From an uncultured Lentisphaeria bacterium (GTDB taxonomy: Bacteria > Verrucomicrobiota > Lentisphaeria > Victivallales > UBA1829), in the NCBI GenBank assembly GCA_905211485.1, contig CAJMAW010000067.1:1-16867 (forward strand): a DNA stretch of 16,867 nt. The letters are read 5' to 3'. Both the position numbers and the translations under genes were made by a program. This document shows, piece after piece, positions 6,435 to 14,503 of the stretch; the stretch's first letter is position 1; each line of letters starts with the position of its first letter. The notes under the pieces were generated by a model. It was not told the origin of the DNA and did no database searches. It worked only from the letters and a program-made list of their open reading frames with translations.

Positions 6435-8672
6435 TCAGTTTGAAACACGGATGAAATGAATCAGGACTCCGTCTCCATCACAAACAGGGGACGGCATGGG
6501 AATTCCCGCATTCATCAGAGTGTCACCGGAATACAGAGAATCCCCACCTTCTGAAACTTCCGTGCCTTCGATGCGATAGCGTGCGGAAGGATCCAGTCCG
6601 CGCAGACGGAGATAACGGATGCCGCGTCCCAGAGAAAGGAAGGGGACCACATAGATCAGGATGGCTTCGGATGCATCGCGAGCGGAAAATTCCCATGCGG
6701 TCTCACCGCAGCAGGGATTCTGTCCCTCAAAAGGCGAAAGCAGCCGGTGAAGATTGCCGTGATCGACCAGGTGGTGGTATTTGTGGTAAAGGGCGACCTG
6801 TTCTCTGACCAGATCTCTTTCTTCGGCGGAAAGCGCATTCAGGTCCAGTTCGTATCCGAAAGTGCCGGCGAGGGCGACAAGGCCTCTTGTCCGGAAAGGA
6901 GTCGTCCTCCTTGTGGCATGGTTCGGGCAGACGGAAAGGTGCGCTCCGATACAGGAAGGCGGGTAAAAGAAAGAAGTTCCGGACTGGATTTTCAGGCGTT
7001 CGACTGCATCCGTATTGTCACTGCACCAGATCTGCGGCGCATAGAAAAGGATTCCCGCATCGAACCTGCCCCCGCCTCCTGAACAGCCTTCGATCATGAG
7101 ATCGGGGAAGGCTTCCAGCAGACGGCGGTGCAGTTCGTACACGCCAAGCACAAAACGGTGACTCAGTTCCTTCTGCCGCGCAGGCGGAAGAGAAGGCGAA
7201 GACATCTCCGCAGGCTGACGGTTCATATCCCATTTGATATAAGAAATCTCCGCCGATTTTAAAATGGAGCTGATCTTTTCAAAAAGATAGTCGACCACCT
7301 CTTTGCGGGACATATCCAGCAGCATCTGAGTCCGCCCGAGCGACATCTCCCTTCCCGGGACCGTAAGAGTCCATTCCGGATGAGTTCTGAACAGTTCACT
7401 GTCCTCCGAAAGCATCTCCGGTTCAAACCAGAGCCCGAATTTCAGCCCCAGCGCACGGATTTTTTTCACCAGTTCCGGGAGACGTCCGATTTTGGACTCA
7501 TTGACAAACCAGTCGCCAAGAGAACTCCGGTCATTATCCCTGTGACCGAACCAGCCGTCGTCCAGCACCAGCATTTCGATGCCGAGATCGGCGGCGTCTC
7601 CGGCGATCCGAAGGAGTTTCTCCGCATTGAAATTGAAGTATGTCGCTTCCCAGTTGTTCACGAGAATCGGCCGCGGAGTCCGTTTCCATTTTTCCGGAAT
7701 CAGATTCTCCCGGATCAAATCGTGAAAATTCATGGACATGCGTTCCAGTCCCTGCGCCGAAAAGGTCAGAAGCGCTTCCGGAGTCTGAAACTCTTCCCCG
7801 GGGCCGAGAGTCCATTCAAAACAATCCGGGTGAATCCCCAGGCAAACCCGTGACTGGGAACGGGAATCCACCTCAATTTCGGCAAGCCAGCTCCCGCTGT
7901 AGACGAAGAGAAAGCCGTAGACTTCTCCGGAACTCTCCCCCGCCCCGTGCGAAACAAGCGCAAAAGCCGGATTGTGATTGTGGCTGCTCGACGTCCGCAC
8001 ACTGCCCATCCCCTGCAGCCCCTGACGCAGCGGATTCCGCTCCACATACCTTTCCCGCGCATAACAGCCTGAAAGCTGCAGAAGGTCATACTCCATATCC
8101 GGAAGATCCAGACACATGCTCATGGCCTTTTCCAGCACCACACATGTCTCCGACCGGTTCACGATTCTCACAGATCGCGCAATCACATCCTTTTCCGCAA
8201 AAACCGAATAGGAAAGAATGAATTCCACACAGGAAACGCTGTCTTTCAGAATCACTTCCAGCGTGTCGGCCTCCTCCGGTGCATTCGCATAGGACGCGGG
8301 AAGTCCGCTGAGACGCGGCTTTCCAGGAATCACGCGGCATGAGAAATAACGGGGATCGGTGCAGCTGGTCCCGTCCGGATTCCGCACTGCCACGGAGGAA
8401 ATGCGGTAATCTCCGATCGCATTCGTCGTATATTCCTGTTTCGTCAGATTCCAGGACCGATGCGGACTGACCGCGTTTTTCGCATGGGGCGCGCAGAAGG
8501 ATGATCCTCCCCGGCACTGTCCGAGAAGCCCCGGAGTCCCTTCCAGATCCGAAATCCTTCCTCCGTAGTAGAGATGAACCGGATACCCGTTTTCATCCAC
8601 GTGGAAAAGATAGCTGCTGCGGGCGGTGTCGAGTTTGAATATCCGTTTTGCTGCGTCAATTTGGATTGGCAT
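6435..8672 (-). CDS. Alpha-galactosidase, glycoside hydrolase family 36
   Basis: GH36 retaining alpha-galactosidases release terminal alpha-1,6-linked galactose from raffinose-type sugars and galactomannan side chains. The 745-aa product is family-length: an N-terminal beta-sandwich (about 1-310), a (beta/alpha)8 barrel (about 330-660) and a C-terminal beta domain. Key motifs are LVLDDGWFGHR (368-378), SLGDW (384-388), GLWFEPEM (413-420), YIKWDMNR with nucleophile Asp482, EGCSGGGGRFD (528-538) and WCSDNTDAVERL with acid/base Asp552. The 70-residue spacing between these Asp residues equals that in characterised family members. The frame extends 71 codons upstream, but family similarity starts at MPIQ, and AGAGGA lies 10 nt before ATG 8672, so I chose that start. 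There is no signal peptide, so it is probably cytoplasmic, implying sugar import. It is divergent from the DUF4874/DUF4832 gene. Confidence 0.95.
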   Translation of the reverse strand: MPIQIDAAKRIFKLDTARSSYLFHVDENGYPVHLYYGGRISDLEGTPGLLGQCRGGSSFCAPHAKNAVSPHRSWNLTKQEYTTNAIGDYRISSVAVRNPDGTSCTDPRYFSCRVIPGKPRLSGLPASYANAPEEADTLEVILKDSVSCVEFILSYSVFAEKDVIARSVRIVNRSETCVVLEKAMSMCLDLPDMEYDLLQLSGCYARERYVERNPLRQGLQGMGSVRTSSSHNHNPAFALVSHGAGESSGEVYGFLFVYSGSWLAEIEVDSRSQSRVCLGIHPDCFEWTLGPGEEFQTPEALLTFSAQGLERMSMNFHDLIRENLIPEKWKRTPRPILVNNWEATYFNFNAEKLLRIAGDAADLGIEMLVLDDGWFGHRDNDRSSLGDWFVNESKIGRLPELVKKIRALGLKFGLWFEPEMLSEDSELFRTHPEWTLTVPGREMSLGRTQMLLDMSRKEVVDYLFEKISSILKSAEISYIKWDMNRQPAEMSSPSLPPARQKELSHRFVLGVYELHRRLLEAFPDLMIEGCSGGGGRFDAGILFYAPQIWCSDNTDAVERLKIQSGTSFFYPPSCIGAHLSVCPNHATRRTTPFRTRGLVALAGTFGYELDLNALSAEERDLVREQVALYHKYHHLVDHGNLHRLLSPFEGQNPCCGETAWEFSARDASEAILIYVVPFLSLGRGIRYLRLRGLDPSARYRIEGTEVSEGGDSLYSGDTLMNAGIPMPSPVCDGDGVLIHFIRVSN

Positions 8673-9331
8673 AAAAAAATCGTCCTCTTCTCTGGATACG
8701 GGGCTGCATGAGGGGAAGGTTGCAAGGTGATGGCAAAAATAAAAAGACATCACTCTCATAAAAAAGATATCCCTTGCAGAAGCCCGCGTCTCTTTCCCTG
8801 TTGATTCTGTTGTTGCAGCGGATTGTCCCCTTTCCGCGTTTTTCCTCCGCATGTATGTGGAAACAACGCGTGCATAAGATATCATCCGCTATGATTTTGG
8901 CAAGGGAAACATAGGGATGTTTTGCTTCTTTTTCCTCTGAGTGACTCTGAGTTTCTCTGACCGAGGCGGAATACGAGAAAAAAAGACTGCGGTTCACTTT
9001 TTTATTTTCCGGGAACTCGGGAGCACTCTTGAACTTCTCTTTCTGCGATGTCTATTATCAACGCCGCCGATGCGGAAGGCTTTTCCGTTTCTGATATGTT
9101 TATGTTGCAAAGTTACGGCATCAATACAAAGAAAGGCATCCGGCACCGGGAGGTGCAAAAATCTTTTTCTCCTGCGGGCAAATTTTTTCTTCTATTTCTT
9201 CTCTCCGTCGCATAACGATCTTGTCCCGGCGCAGAAGAGCTCCCGGAGAGAAAAAAATCCACCCGTTTGTCATATCGTTTTGTGTTATTTTTTTAATGAT
9301 TTACAAGCCATGAAGCAGAAAGGATGGCAGC
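8673..9331. other. 659-bp divergent regulatory region
   Basis: This separates the alpha-galactosidase (-) from the DUF4874/DUF4832 gene (+). It contains a candidate promoter for the galactosidase (8876-8903) and a small hairpin GCACC-GGGA-GGTGC at 9143-9156 followed by A5 and then T5. Near 9270-9300 it is AT-rich. No clear operator palindrome was found. Confidence 0.5.
8876..8903 (-). promoter_or_regulatory. Candidate promoter for the alpha-galactosidase
   Basis: On the minus strand TTGCCA (8898-8903) and TATCTT (8876-8881) are separated by 16 bp. The same TATCTT -10 and 16-bp spacing occur at 4589-4616. The implied leader to ATG 8672 is about 200 nt. Pattern match only. Confidence 0.35.
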
Positions 9332-10912
9332 ATGTCCAGGAAAAACAGAACAGTACGCTTCCGGGGAATCCGTCCCGACGATGATGACGGCAGGAAAGGT
9401 CTGAGGAATCCGGAACGCGGCTTCCGCTTTGAAATCGGAATTGGACGCTGTCCGGAGGATCCCGTGAAGTTCCATCATATCCGGGATCATTGGCCCTTTG
9501 CCGCCTACGCCGATGACGGAATCACCATTGCGCAGGCCTACTGCTATCTCACGCAGTATTATGATTCCCCCATATCCCGACAGAAGCTGGAGGCTCTGGA
9601 AGCGGATTTTGGCAGGGCCCGGGAACTCGGAGTCAAATTTCTTCTCCGCTTCGCCTATGAATTTTATATCGGCGATGAGAATCCGGCCGGTCCCCGGACA
9701 CCGCGGATTCTGGAACACATGGATCAGCTGAAACCGGTACTGGACCGGAACTGGGATGTCATTTATGTGCTTCAGACGGGCTGGATCGGAGCCTGGGGGG
9801 AATTTCACTCCTCCCGTCACGGCCTGGAAAAGGATCCGGAATCCACCTCGGCCATTCTGAAGAAGACTCTGGAACTCCTTCCCCCGGACCGTATGACCAT
9901 GATGCGGCGCGCACAGTATAAAATCGATAATCTGAAAAAACTCGGTTTTTTCCGTGAACTGACTCCCGAAACCGCCTGGACCTCCGCCCCGGAAGCCCGG
10001 ATCGGATTTTTCAACGACGGAACTCTGGCCAATTACTGGGACGGCGGCACTTTTACCGAAGCTCCCTTTTTCGCCTCACCCGGCAATCCGGAATTCGATT
10101 TCATCTGCCGGGAATCCGCCTTCCTGCCCGTGGACGGCGAACTGTTCTGGAGCGGCTGGCAGGATCCGCACGAACCTCCGGCAATCCGCGCCTGCGAACG
10201 CTTTCATCTGCATCACTACAGCACCTTCAGTTATGTCCATGGTTTTTCCGGGCTGGACAAATCCCCTGAAAAATGGAGCATCGACACATGGAAGGAAACG
10301 CTCCTCCTGCCCCGCCATCTGGAAAAAATCCATCTCTTCCCCACTCCGGACTATTTTGAAAGCGAAGACGTCCCCAGAACCGCCTTTGAATACATCCGCG
10401 ATCATCTCGGATACCGGATCGCCGTCGAGGAAGCCCGTTTCCCCGAGGAATGCCGCGCGGGAGATGATCTGCTCTTTGAAGCCGACCTGCGCAATTACGG
10501 ATTTGCCGCGCCGGTCAACCCGAGAAAAATCTTCTTTGTTCTCTGTGAACGTCATTCCGGAAAATGTGTCGAAATTGACTCCGGAACGGATTTCCGTTCC
10601 CTGCAGCCGGGAGAGGTGCTTGTCCGCAGCGCAGAAGAAGATATGGAACGCAATTTTTCCCCCCTGCCCGTTTTCCCGCCGCCTCTTCACAGAGTCAAAG
10701 CCACCTTCCATATCCCGGAAGATTCCTCCATGCAGGGAGTATGGGATCTTGCACTCTGGATGCCGGACTCCAGAGAATCCCTCCGCCTCCGCAGCGAATA
10801 CGCCGTGCGGATTGCCAGCAGCTTGGAGTGGCGGAAGGAATCAGGACGGGGACTGAATATCCTGGGCTCCTTCCGCTGCCTGCCCGCACCGCAACCGCCG
10901 AAGCAGGAGTGA
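9332..10912 (+). CDS. DUF4874 + DUF4832 domain protein, probable carbohydrate-related
   Basis: The 526-aa product fits the DUF4874/DUF4832 architecture. The N-terminal part (about 25-330) carries NPERGFRFE (26-34), LLRFAYEF (104-111), an H..QL.PVL element and GAWGEFHSS (153-161). HHYSTFSYVHG (294-304) lies near the domain boundary. The C-terminal part (about 358-500) begins LGYRI and includes LRNYGFAAPVNPR, typical of DUF4832. The family is uncharacterised; the N-terminal region looks like a glycosidase-type TIM barrel, with Glu157 in WGEFHSS a possible catalytic acid, which is inference. There is no signal peptide, unlike many relatives. ATG 9332 has AAGGA 7 nt upstream. The position opposite an alpha-galactosidase supports a glycan-use role. 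Confidence 0.83.
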   Translation: MSRKNRTVRFRGIRPDDDDGRKGLRNPERGFRFEIGIGRCPEDPVKFHHIRDHWPFAAYADDGITIAQAYCYLTQYYDSPISRQKLEALEADFGRARELGVKFLLRFAYEFYIGDENPAGPRTPRILEHMDQLKPVLDRNWDVIYVLQTGWIGAWGEFHSSRHGLEKDPESTSAILKKTLELLPPDRMTMMRRAQYKIDNLKKLGFFRELTPETAWTSAPEARIGFFNDGTLANYWDGGTFTEAPFFASPGNPEFDFICRESAFLPVDGELFWSGWQDPHEPPAIRACERFHLHHYSTFSYVHGFSGLDKSPEKWSIDTWKETLLLPRHLEKIHLFPTPDYFESEDVPRTAFEYIRDHLGYRIAVEEARFPEECRAGDDLLFEADLRNYGFAAPVNPRKIFFVLCERHSGKCVEIDSGTDFRSLQPGEVLVRSAEEDMERNFSPLPVFPPPLHRVKATFHIPEDSSMQGVWDLALWMPDSRESLRLRSEYAVRIASSLEWRKESGRGLNILGSFRCLPAPQPPKQE

Positions 10913-11013
10913 GATGAGAGACCCGACTGAAAAACGGAAAAAAGTCAAGGGATAAAGAAAAAAGGAAGGGCAGAGAGGAAGACGAAAACGGGGAAAAGGG
11001 GAATCAGATTCCT

Positions 11014-11045
11014 CGTTCACACGTTCACACGTTCACTCGTTCACG
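11014..11045. repeat. 8-bp x 4 tandem repeat
   Basis: Four consecutive units, CGTTCACA, CGTTCACA, CGTTCACT and CGTTCACG, trailed by a degenerate CTTTTCACAC. It is in noncoding DNA between convergent genes. Confidence 0.8.
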
Positions 11046-11131
11046 CTTTTCACACTTTCCCCCCCTTCCTTTGATTCTTTTGCCTTTCATTCTTTCCATG
11101 TTCCGAACCTTTTTTCATCTTCCCCCCTGAT

Positions 11132-11169
11132 CCTTTTCCCTTTTTTCCGGAAGAGGAAAAGGGAAAAGG
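11132..11169. repeat. Inverted repeat with 13-bp perfect arms
   Basis: The arm CCTTTTCCCTTTT (11132-11144) pairs with AAAAGGGAAAAGG (11157-11169) around a 12-nt loop. It sits between two convergent genes where a bidirectional terminator would be expected, but neither side has a T-run directly after the stem, so terminator function is only possible. Confidence 0.55.
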
Positions 11170-11210
11170 CGCGAAGAATGACTGCGACATTCTCCCGGGA
11201 GGAGGAGCGA

Positions 11211-11972
11211 TCACTCATAGGAGGAAAGCCAGCCGCGGGGAAAATGCAGGTTTGACTTTTCTGATCCGTCGCCGATAGTATCGGCGAAGCGTAAGAGTGA
11301 GACGTGCCCGTCCGCAAAAAGATAATTTGCGGAATTGAAATGTCTTTCCGGATCAATCATTTCCTTCCATGTTTCCGGAGCGGATGCGCCGGCATAGCAC
11401 TGGTGTCCGGGAATCGTTCCATTCCCGTCATCTCCGCCTGCCCGCTCGGAAAGCATGATGACGCTCCCCGGGGAATGCAGATGTTCCATCCGGTAGCCGA
11501 GAGTGAATACTTCATTCATGATATAACTTTGAATTCCGGATTCGCTGTCATAGCCTTTGTCTTCCGGGCAGCGGAGATATTTAAGTTGATATCCGTAATA
11601 TCGGATCAGGGGCGAATACCATTCTCCGGACGGCAAATCGCTGGAAGACGAGTCCTCTTCATGCACGTCGTGAGCGTCCTCATCCTCATGCGAATGGGTA
11701 TGTGAATGAGAATGATACGGATACATCCCATTGTAGTCGTTCACGTAAAATGCGAGAGCATAAGAGGTCTGTTTCAGATTGCTGAGACATTCCGTCTGTC
11801 TGGCTTTGGCTCTCGATGTTTTCAGTGCTGGCAGGAGTAGTCCTGCAAGAACGGCAATTATGGCAATCACAACAAGAAGTTCTATCAGAGTGAACTCTCT
11901 TGTGATGGAAAAGTCTTTCCGGGAAAAAGGATGTTTCCGGAGTTTCAAGTCAAAAAAGTGGAAAACGCACAT
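11211..11972 (-). CDS. Prepilin-type N-methylation protein with His-rich loop
   Basis: The 253-aa product has a 26-residue basic leader, the class III signal [18 protein letters not shown] (27-44) forming the inner-membrane helix, and a C-terminal [17 protein letters not shown], the H-x9-DG pattern typical of type II pseudopilin-like proteins abundant in Planctomycetes and Lentisphaerota. Position -1 relative to the cleavage site is Glu26 rather than the usual Gly. Between residues 86 and 112 is a metal-ligand-rich loop ([20 protein letters not shown], then SSSSD). The frame extends 24 codons further upstream, but ATG 11972 has AAAGGA 7 nt before it and is preferred. No pilus assembly genes are nearby. 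Its exact role is unknown; surface or periplasmic location is inferred. Confidence 0.9.
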   Translation of the reverse strand: MCVFHFFDLKLRKHPFSRKDFSITREFTLIELLVVIAIIAVLAGLLLPALKTSRAKARQTECLSNLKQTSYALAFYVNDYNGMYPYHSHSHTHSHEDEDAHDVHEEDSSSSDLPSGEWYSPLIRYYGYQLKYLRCPEDKGYDSESGIQSYIMNEVFTLGYRMEHLHSPGSVIMLSERAGGDDGNGTIPGHQCYAGASAPETWKEMIDPERHFNSANYLFADGHVSLLRFADTIGDGSEKSNLHFPRGWLSSYE

Positions 11973-12483
11973 TGTTTTTTCCTTTCCGTCATAAAATCGG
12001 GAGATGATCCTTGCGCCTTGTCTTTTCTTTTTCCGAATCGTCATCGGATCATCTGTGAAGGTGGGGGGGCGCAGGATATCATAAAAATGTCTTGCGCTTT
12101 TTGTTTCTGTAACGGCGGAAAAGGGGAAGGAATCCGGAAAAAGAAGCGGGGATTCTCGCTTCTTTTTCTCTTTCTCTTCTGTCGTTCACTTCTCATTCAC
12201 TGTCAAGGGTGAAAAAACAGAGAAAAAAAATGACTTTCTTCATAGATCCCAGGTCAGGAGGAGAAAGGATCTGAAGAAAATCCACAGGGGGAGAGAAAAT
12301 ACGGATGCCGCAACAACACAAGAGACAGGGACGATATCCTCCATCCGCCATGGGAATTCCTGGACAACGCAATGACTTTTCTCAAAAACAGCAGAAAAAG
12401 CAACAGAAGGAGAATACATTCTTCTCACGGCGCGGCTGCCGCCGCCATCGCGTTGATCTTCCTTTATCCGCGGAATTACAGAT
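11973..12483. other. 511-bp spacer with a strong hairpin and degenerate palindromes
   Basis: No convincing gene. It contains the 12-bp-arm hairpin (12137-12168), a GATGATC/GATCATC pair (12003-12009 and 12047-12053), and a related GGCGCAGGATATCAT near 12068-12082 that partly mirrors ATGATCCTTGCGCC at 12004-12017. These may be operator-like sites for the downstream prepilin-like gene. Hydrophobic reading frames at 12240-12480 (-) lack starts and known motifs. Confidence 0.5.
12137..12168 (-). terminator. Candidate intrinsic terminator (possibly bidirectional)
   Basis: A perfect 12-bp stem, GAAAAAGAAGCG (12137-12148) with CGCTTCTTTTTC (12157-12168), and an 8-nt loop. The distal arm ends in a T5 run on either strand. 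On the minus strand it lies 316 bp after the CPLC gene and before the His-rich prepilin-like gene, so it may separate their transcripts. Confidence 0.5.
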
Positions 12484-12882
12484 TCAGGAAAAGAAAGGAG
12501 ATGACGGCGGAGCTCTCGCCCCTCCTCCGTGCGGGATAAAATTCTCCGGGAGAGGAGAAGGAGGCACAAGAAGCAGAGTTCCCCCGTCGGCATGAAACAC
12601 CGCCTCTGAATCGTCAAACAGGAGCAGATCTGAAACAGGGTGAGCAGCACAAAGGGGACAGTCCTGAGAAAGAGCCGGAGGCAGCGGATGCGCCGGTTTT
12701 TCGGATTTCCATCTGGAAAGATTCCGGTTCTTGTCCTGAGAGGAGGAAGATAGTCCGGAAGCGGTCCCGCGGCACCCGGATCCGGAATGGAACAAAGGAT
12801 GCACCAGGCTGCTGAATGCAACAGCAAAGACGGCAGGAAAGAGAAAAAATCTCAAAATATTTCTGATCCCGAATAAGAACAT
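12484..12882 (-). CDS. Small exported CPLC protein with ARAPP tail (DUF2946-like)
   Basis: The 132-aa product starts with a hydrophobic N-terminal segment (residues 8-27) typical of a signal peptide or membrane anchor. It then has HPLFHSG, a Ser/Lys-rich linker, DCPLCAAHP (Cys75 and Cys78) and a C-terminal GGGARAPPSS. The combination of an N-terminal membrane segment, a CPxC pair, scattered His and a terminal RAPP recalls small DUF2946-type proteins often found near copper or zinc genes; this is recollection, not a search. The frame extends to a TTG at 12906, but ATG 12882 has GGAG 6 nt upstream and is preferred. Metal handling is plausible given its His-rich neighbour. Other overlapping frames here lack such motifs. 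Confidence 0.55.
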   Translation of the reverse strand: MFLFGIRNILRFFLFPAVFAVAFSSLVHPLFHSGSGCRGTASGLSSSSQDKNRNLSRWKSEKPAHPLPPALSQDCPLCAAHPVSDLLLFDDSEAVFHADGGTLLLVPPSPLPENFIPHGGGARAPPSSPFFS

Positions 12883-13451
12883 GACTCTCTCCGCTTCGTT
12901 TTCCAAGGATTGTTTTCTGCCGCCGTTTCTTTTCAGAAGAAAAAAATGGGGTCAAACAACTTTTTTTTTCTCATTTTTCGCCCGGATGACGGCTCTCAAG
13001 AAGAAGGATGGCGAGGAGACAAATATCTCCGCCGCCAGTGAAGGCAGTACACGGGGACAGGAAAAGAGGAAGAATGCCTTTTCCCCCGTCGTCCGGAAGT
13101 GTGTTCCTCTGCCAGACAAGTTCCTCTGCCCCCCGTCTCCTGAAGGAGAAAACGGGGATGGTGCAGTCAGACAGAAAAGAACGGAGGAGCCGTCCCGGAT
13201 TGTCTGAGGAATGTATCCCCAGATGGAGTTTTGTCAAACGGGAAATCTTTCTCAGAAGGCGGAAAAAAGAAAAAAAATCTTCTCCACTACCACAGCAGTT
13301 CAGCCTCCAGTTCTGCTGACGGCACATGCAGTTCAGGGAAAAGATGCCGCCGATCCAGGAATGCGGAGCAGGAGATAAGGAACAGATTCTGAATATGGCG
13401 GAGACGAAGAACAATACCAAGTTCAGAGCACGCGGATTCGGGAAAGATTTC
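12883..13451. other. 569-bp spacer, possibly decayed sequence
   Basis: No frame here gives a recognised protein. A minus-strand frame (12971-13522) is open for 183 codons but overlaps the phosphodiesterase 3' end and shows no family motif. On the minus strand TTGACA (13232-13237) and TACATT (13210-13215) with a 16-bp spacer form a weak promoter, about 330 bp before the CPLC gene. Confidence 0.4.
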
Positions 13452-14267
13452 TCAGACAGCTCCTCCGGCAACACCTCCAGCAGCATTGTTTTCCCGTCTC
13501 CAGGCGCAGAGGACTTCGGCACGATTGGTCATGATGCCATTTGTGCCAAGCTTTGTCAGCCGGACAAATTCAGCAGGTTCATCGGCGTAGAACACATTGC
13601 TTCTGAGGCCCAGTTCCCGGCAGATGCGGAAGGTGTCGGCCGTGACGCTTTCCGCAGTCGGCTGAACAAAACGGCAGCCTGTTTTCCGGCAGAGTTCCAG
13701 TTTTTCAGGCAGTGCTCTCTCATTCCAGCCGGGAGTCAGGCAGATGGCGATTTCCGGATCATAAGAATGAACCTTTTCAACGACTTTCGGATCTGCGATG
13801 GTCATATACCCCTGATCGTACATATCGTATTTTCCATAAAGGCGGCATGCCTCGCGCAAAGACTCCTGATTCGGAAGGTAGATTTGAATGTTCATGAACA
13901 CCCTCCCCCGGAATTCTTTCAGGACTTCTTCAAAGGTGGGAATTTCCAGAACGCTGCAGAAGGGCTCGCTGCTTCTCTCTCCATGGCGGAAAAAGGAAAA
14001 ATTATATTGTTTGAGTTCGGACAGGGAATGTGTTTCGGGGGCTCCGGTGCCGTTGGAGGTCCGGTCGATGACACTGTCATGGAGCAGAAGCGGAATATTG
14101 TCGGAAGAAGCGCGGAGATCGAATTCAATGAAGTCCGCTCCGGATTCCACTGCCTTTTCCATGGAAAGAAGCGTATTTTCCGGGTATTCCCAGGATGCGC
14201 CGCGATGTGCTGTGACTGCCAGATAATCGGGAGCAGCGCAAAGTTCCGTCAGAGTCCGAAATTTCAT
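13452..14267 (-). CDS. Glycerophosphodiester phosphodiesterase-family protein with altered metal site
   Basis: GDPD enzymes hydrolyse glycerophosphodiesters to glycerol-3-phosphate and an alcohol in a TIM barrel needing a divalent metal. The 271-aa product has HRGASWEYPENT (21-32, catalytic His21, Arg22), FIEFDLR (47-52, Glu48 and Asp50 as metal ligands) and LLLHDSVIDRTSNGTG (60-75, catalytic His63). The third acidic metal ligand, normally Glu in a strand reading N-I-E-I-K, is Gln128 here (MNIQIY). Activity may therefore be changed or lost. The C-terminal barrel strands are intact (GIMTNRAEVL). There is no signal peptide. Frame is open upstream, but ATG 14267 has AAGGGA 9 nt before it and matches the family start. 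The gene ends in an Ala/Gly-rich tail. Confidence 0.88.
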   Translation of the reverse strand: MKFRTLTELCAAPDYLAVTAHRGASWEYPENTLLSMEKAVESGADFIEFDLRASSDNIPLLLHDSVIDRTSNGTGAPETHSLSELKQYNFSFFRHGERSSEPFCSVLEIPTFEEVLKEFRGRVFMNIQIYLPNQESLREACRLYGKYDMYDQGYMTIADPKVVEKVHSYDPEIAICLTPGWNERALPEKLELCRKTGCRFVQPTAESVTADTFRICRELGLRSNVFYADEPAEFVRLTKLGTNGIMTNRAEVLCAWRRENNAAGGVAGGAV

Positions 14268-14503
14268 AAGATGAGTTCCCTTTATTTTTTTTGATGAATT
14301 TTTCTTTTTTTGGAAGTCTTTCAATTCCATATGCAATATCAAAAGTTATGAGCGGTCTCTTCCTTTTTTTCCTTTGTTTCTTTTTTTTCTTCTTCTCCCC
14401 GTTCCATCTTCCCGTTCCGGATGCGGAAACCAGGGAAACATATCAGGAAAGAAAAAAAGGAAAAAGTGCAGGAAGAGGGGCAGCGACGGCGGGGGAAAGC
14501 CTT

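Larger units (their letters stand above)
10913..11210. other. 298-bp convergent spacer with repeat and long hairpin
   Basis: This lies between the ends of the DUF4874/DUF4832 gene (+) and the first prepilin-like gene (-). It is dominated by polypurine and polypyrimidine runs and contains the 8-bp repeats (11014-11045) and the inverted repeat at 11132-11169. No gene is visible. Confidence 0.6.

Noticed and set aside
8673..8885. 71-codon N-terminal extension of the alpha-galactosidase
   Set aside because: Not part of the family; its ATG overlaps the candidate -10 element, and the downstream ATG 8672 has the ribosome-binding site.
11014..11045. Possible CRISPR array
   Set aside because: Units are only 8 bp and directly adjacent with no spacers; no cas genes are present.
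12240..12827. 195-codon minus-strand frame overlapping the CPLC gene
   Set aside because: It is in a different frame from the CPLC/ARAPP product, which has a signal-like start, a CPLC motif and a good ribosome-binding site; it shows no motif of its own.
12971..13522. 183-codon minus-strand frame after the phosphodiesterase
   Set aside because: It begins inside the phosphodiesterase in another frame, has no family motif, and lacks a good start.
13326..14294. 322-codon plus-strand frame opposite the phosphodiesterase
   Set aside because: It is antisense to a gene with clear GDPD motifs.
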